Under the pieces are notes generated by a model. The model did no database searches. It was not told the DNA's origin and saw only the letters and a list, made by a program, of their open reading frames with translations. From CAYNWH01 sp964400885 (GTDB lineage Bacteria > Patescibacteriota > Patescibacteriia > CAIXNZ01): a DNA stretch of 12,038 nucleotides. The stretch lies in the NCBI GenBank assembly GCA_964400885.1, contig CAYNWH010000021.1, forward strand, positions 1 through 12,038, written 5' to 3'. Position numbers and translations under genes: made by a program. Shown one piece after another: positions 11,950-12,038 of this stretch (its first letter is position 1; the number at the start of each line of letters is the position of its first letter).

Positions 11950-12038
11950 TGGGGAGTAGCCAAGCGGCCCGTCTCGGCCCAGGCCTTGCCGAGGCCGGAT
12001 AAGGCACTGGATTTTAAAATGTCAAAATATTTTGTATA
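11950..12038 (+). tRNA. tRNA-Gln(UUG), 5' part, interrupted in the D-loop and in the anticodon; 3' part outside window
   Basis: Acceptor arm TGGGGAG (11950-11956), then TA, D-stem GCC and loop AAGCGG (to 11967). After a 32-base insert (11968-11999) the normal order resumes: TAA, D-stem GGC, A, anticodon stem CTGGA and TTTT (12012-12015). Without the insert this equals the standard bacterial tRNA-Gln sequence GCCAAGCGGTAAGGCA...GGATTTT. The next bases should be GAT plus TCCAG, but AAAATGTCAAAATATTTTG follows, so the match breaks after the second anticodon base (T34, T35). This suggests an intron starting at 12016, or a broken gene. The insert is GC-rich and folds: CTCGGC (11973-11978) pairs with GCCGAG (11988-11993). 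Whether the gene is functional cannot be judged without the bases beyond 12038. Confidence 0.75.

Noticed and set aside
12008..12024. Reading the tRNA anticodon as TTA or TAA
   Set aside because: The 3' side (ATGTCA) cannot pair with the CTGGA stem, and the acceptor and D-arm match tRNA-Gln.
1..12038. UGA recoding (code 25) or a CRISPR array
   Set aside because: Long genes are open in the standard code and the RAYT ends at TGA; no regular repeat-spacer pattern is present.

Overview
The window looks like a piece of a draft, AT-rich genome from the Candidate Phyla Radiation (Patescibacteria). This is inferred from three things. First, several genes belong to families I know mainly from that group: a large membrane-anchored TraD/HerA-like ATPase flanked by two conserved hypotheticals, and a 5'-open membrane protein resembling the C-terminal part of an A24-type prepilin peptidase. 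Second, most plus-strand genes lack Shine-Dalgarno sites. Third, the intergenic DNA carries many small palindromes and AT-rich 7-8-mer repeats. All long ORFs read cleanly in the standard bacterial code. Three runs of exactly 100 N (1329-1428, 3963-4062, 5210-5309) are scaffold gaps whose true size is unknown.

Layout. 1-1065: 3' part of a multi-pass membrane protein (+). 1098-1198: nested palindromic element. 1213-2337: cysS (+), interrupted by a gap right after the HIGH-type motif. 2340-2408: short tandem repeat and REP-like hairpin. 2435-2995: REP-associated tyrosine transposase (RAYT), which itself carries a perfect 30-bp palindrome inside its reading frame. 3000-3962: tRNA-dihydrouridine synthase (+), running into a gap. 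4063-4255 and 5207-4275: a minus-strand pair, CorA-type transporter followed by a small unknown protein. 5393-9235: a three-gene plus-strand cassette (acidic/proline-rich unknown, TraD/HerA-like ATPase, 192-aa unknown) with a promoter in front and an intrinsic terminator behind. 9309-9515: noncoding DNA with inverted repeats. 9516-11352: promoter and dnaX (+). 11404-11842: a minus-strand GC-rich gene for a small, very basic protein, with a near-consensus promoter, strong Shine-Dalgarno site and likely terminator. 11950-12038: the 5' part of a tRNA-Gln gene that departs from the normal sequence twice.

How the genes relate. cysS, dus and tRNA-Gln belong to translation, and dnaX is the replicative clamp-loader subunit. 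The ATPase and its neighbours probably form a membrane complex that moves DNA or another substrate; the partners are inferred only from adjacency. The RAYT and the scattered palindromes suggest an active or recently active REP-type system. In two genes (RAYT and dnaX) palindromic units are read through in frame as protein.

Most worth a second look: the tRNA-Gln gene with a 32-nt GC-rich hairpin in the D-loop and a second break inside the anticodon; the palindrome nested in the transposase's own ORF; an in-frame T TTA AAA AAT slippery sequence in the dnaX linker followed at once by a -1-frame stop, as expected for a tau/gamma switch; and the GC-rich, strongly promoted small basic protein.
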